Below, in pieces: positions 5,338-5,804 of a stretch of DNA of 5,804 nucleotides. Under the pieces are notes generated by a model. It was not told where the DNA came from. It did no database searches and saw nothing but the letters and a program-made list of their open reading frames with translations. The stretch spans positions 1-5,804 of the forward strand of contig JBDHWD010000164.1 of NCBI GenBank assembly GCA_039810005.1, in the 5' to 3' direction. Both the position numbers and the translations under genes were made by a program. This DNA comes from JAMLIA01 sp039810005. Its GTDB lineage: Bacteria; Chloroflexota; Chloroflexia; Thermomicrobiales; CFX8. The number at the start of each line of letters is the position of its first letter. Position 1 is the stretch's first letter.

Positions 5338-5804
5338 ATGGCACCAGACAGGCCCTTTGACCAGGAACGAGTTACGACTGAGTCAGACTACGTCGAAACT
5401 GATCCGCGGGTGCAGCGGCCGGTTGATCCCAACGCAGCCTATGTGCGCGTTGATCCTGTCGATGAGGTTCATTCCGTACGCGAAGACGTGATCGTCGATC
5501 ACGTCACGGCGCGGCGGTCCATGTTGTCCCGGATCGAGAATATCCTGTGGTTCTTCTGCGGGCTCATCGCCATCATGCTGGCGTTGCGGATCGCATTCCT
5601 GCTACTGAACGCGAACACGAGTAGTGGATTCGTCAGCTTCGTGAATGGCTTTACGAACCCGTTCGTCCGACCGTTCGAGGGTATCTTCACGAATCCGTCA
5701 AGCGGCGACAGCGTTCTTGATCTGGCCGCAGTGCTGTCGATGATCGTCGTTGCGATCGTTACATGGGTGATCGTGCGCCTGCTCTGGCTGGTGCTTGATA
5801 TCCC
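5338..5804 (+). CDS. YggT-family integral membrane protein, 3' end beyond window
   Basis: The open frame covers 155 codons and is still open at the window edge, so the C-terminus is missing. Residues 1-65 are hydrophilic and charged, rich in Asp, Glu, Val and Arg, with no signal peptide. A first membrane helix spans about 69-90. It is followed by GFTNPFVRPFEGIF (104-117), a loop with the Pro/Phe pattern typical of YggT proteins, and a second helix at about 126-150. YggT proteins are small inner-membrane proteins with two such units. Roles in osmotic tolerance, cell-division-associated envelope functions or plastid cytochrome assembly have been proposed for relatives, but no biochemical activity is established. 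The start is set by GGGAGGA five bases upstream. It is preceded by a terminator, so it is probably transcribed on its own. Confidence 0.82.
   Translation, partial: MAPDRPFDQERVTTESDYVETDPRVQRPVDPNAAYVRVDPVDEVHSVREDVIVDHVTARRSMLSRIENILWFFCGLIAIMLALRIAFLLLNANTSSGFVSFVNGFTNPFVRPFEGIFTNPSSGDSVLDLAAVLSMIVVAIVTWVIVRLLWLVLDI

Noticed and set aside
4119..5339. Long minus-strand open frame (406 codons) opposite the ThDP enzyme
   Set aside because: It is antisense to a gene with clear family motifs, its product is Arg/His/Val-rich with no recognisable domain, and long antisense frames are common in G+C-rich DNA.

Overview
The window looks like bacterial chromosome of moderately high G+C. It holds one tRNA gene and six protein genes, the last of which runs off the right edge. 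There are no transposases, CRISPR repeats, phage genes or other signs of a mobile element. The taxonomic signal is weak. The YggT-family protein with a long charged N-terminal extension, and the style of the stand-alone enzymes, remind me of Chloroflexota (Thermomicrobia/Sphaerobacter-like). This is an impression from memory, not a tested placement.

Layout, left to right: (1) an initiator tRNA-Met (11-85) followed by a strong hairpin; (2) a single-domain CheY-like response regulator on the minus strand (144-563); (3) a 116-base divergent control region containing a 10-base direct repeat; (4) a small membrane methyltransferase of the isoprenylcysteine/PEMT type on the plus strand (680-1162); (5) an ABC transporter ATPase with C-terminal TOBE region on the minus strand (1168-2271/2274), tail to tail with the methyltransferase; (6) a divergent gap of about 100 bases; (7) a plus-strand pair that looks like one transcription unit, a threonine-synthase-like PLP enzyme with a zinc ribbon (2377-3501) and a thiamine-diphosphate enzyme of the acetolactate synthase/2-oxoacid decarboxylase superfamily (3555-5171), closed by a good intrinsic terminator; (8) the 5' part of a YggT-family membrane protein (5338 to the edge).

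Two things merit attention. The ABC ATPase keeps its Walker A lysine and Q-loop, but four other conserved catalytic-site elements are altered together: the signature is LSPVE instead of LSGGQ, the Walker B glutamate is Asp, the D-loop is GHFD, and the H-loop histidine is Val. No permease or binding protein lies beside it. The PLP enzyme plus ThDP enzyme pair suggests a small amino-acid/2-oxoacid pathway. The ThDP enzyme resembles 5-guanidino-2-oxopentanoate decarboxylase (AruI) more than true acetolactate synthase, and its substrate cannot be read from the sequence. The rest is ordinary housekeeping or accessory content.
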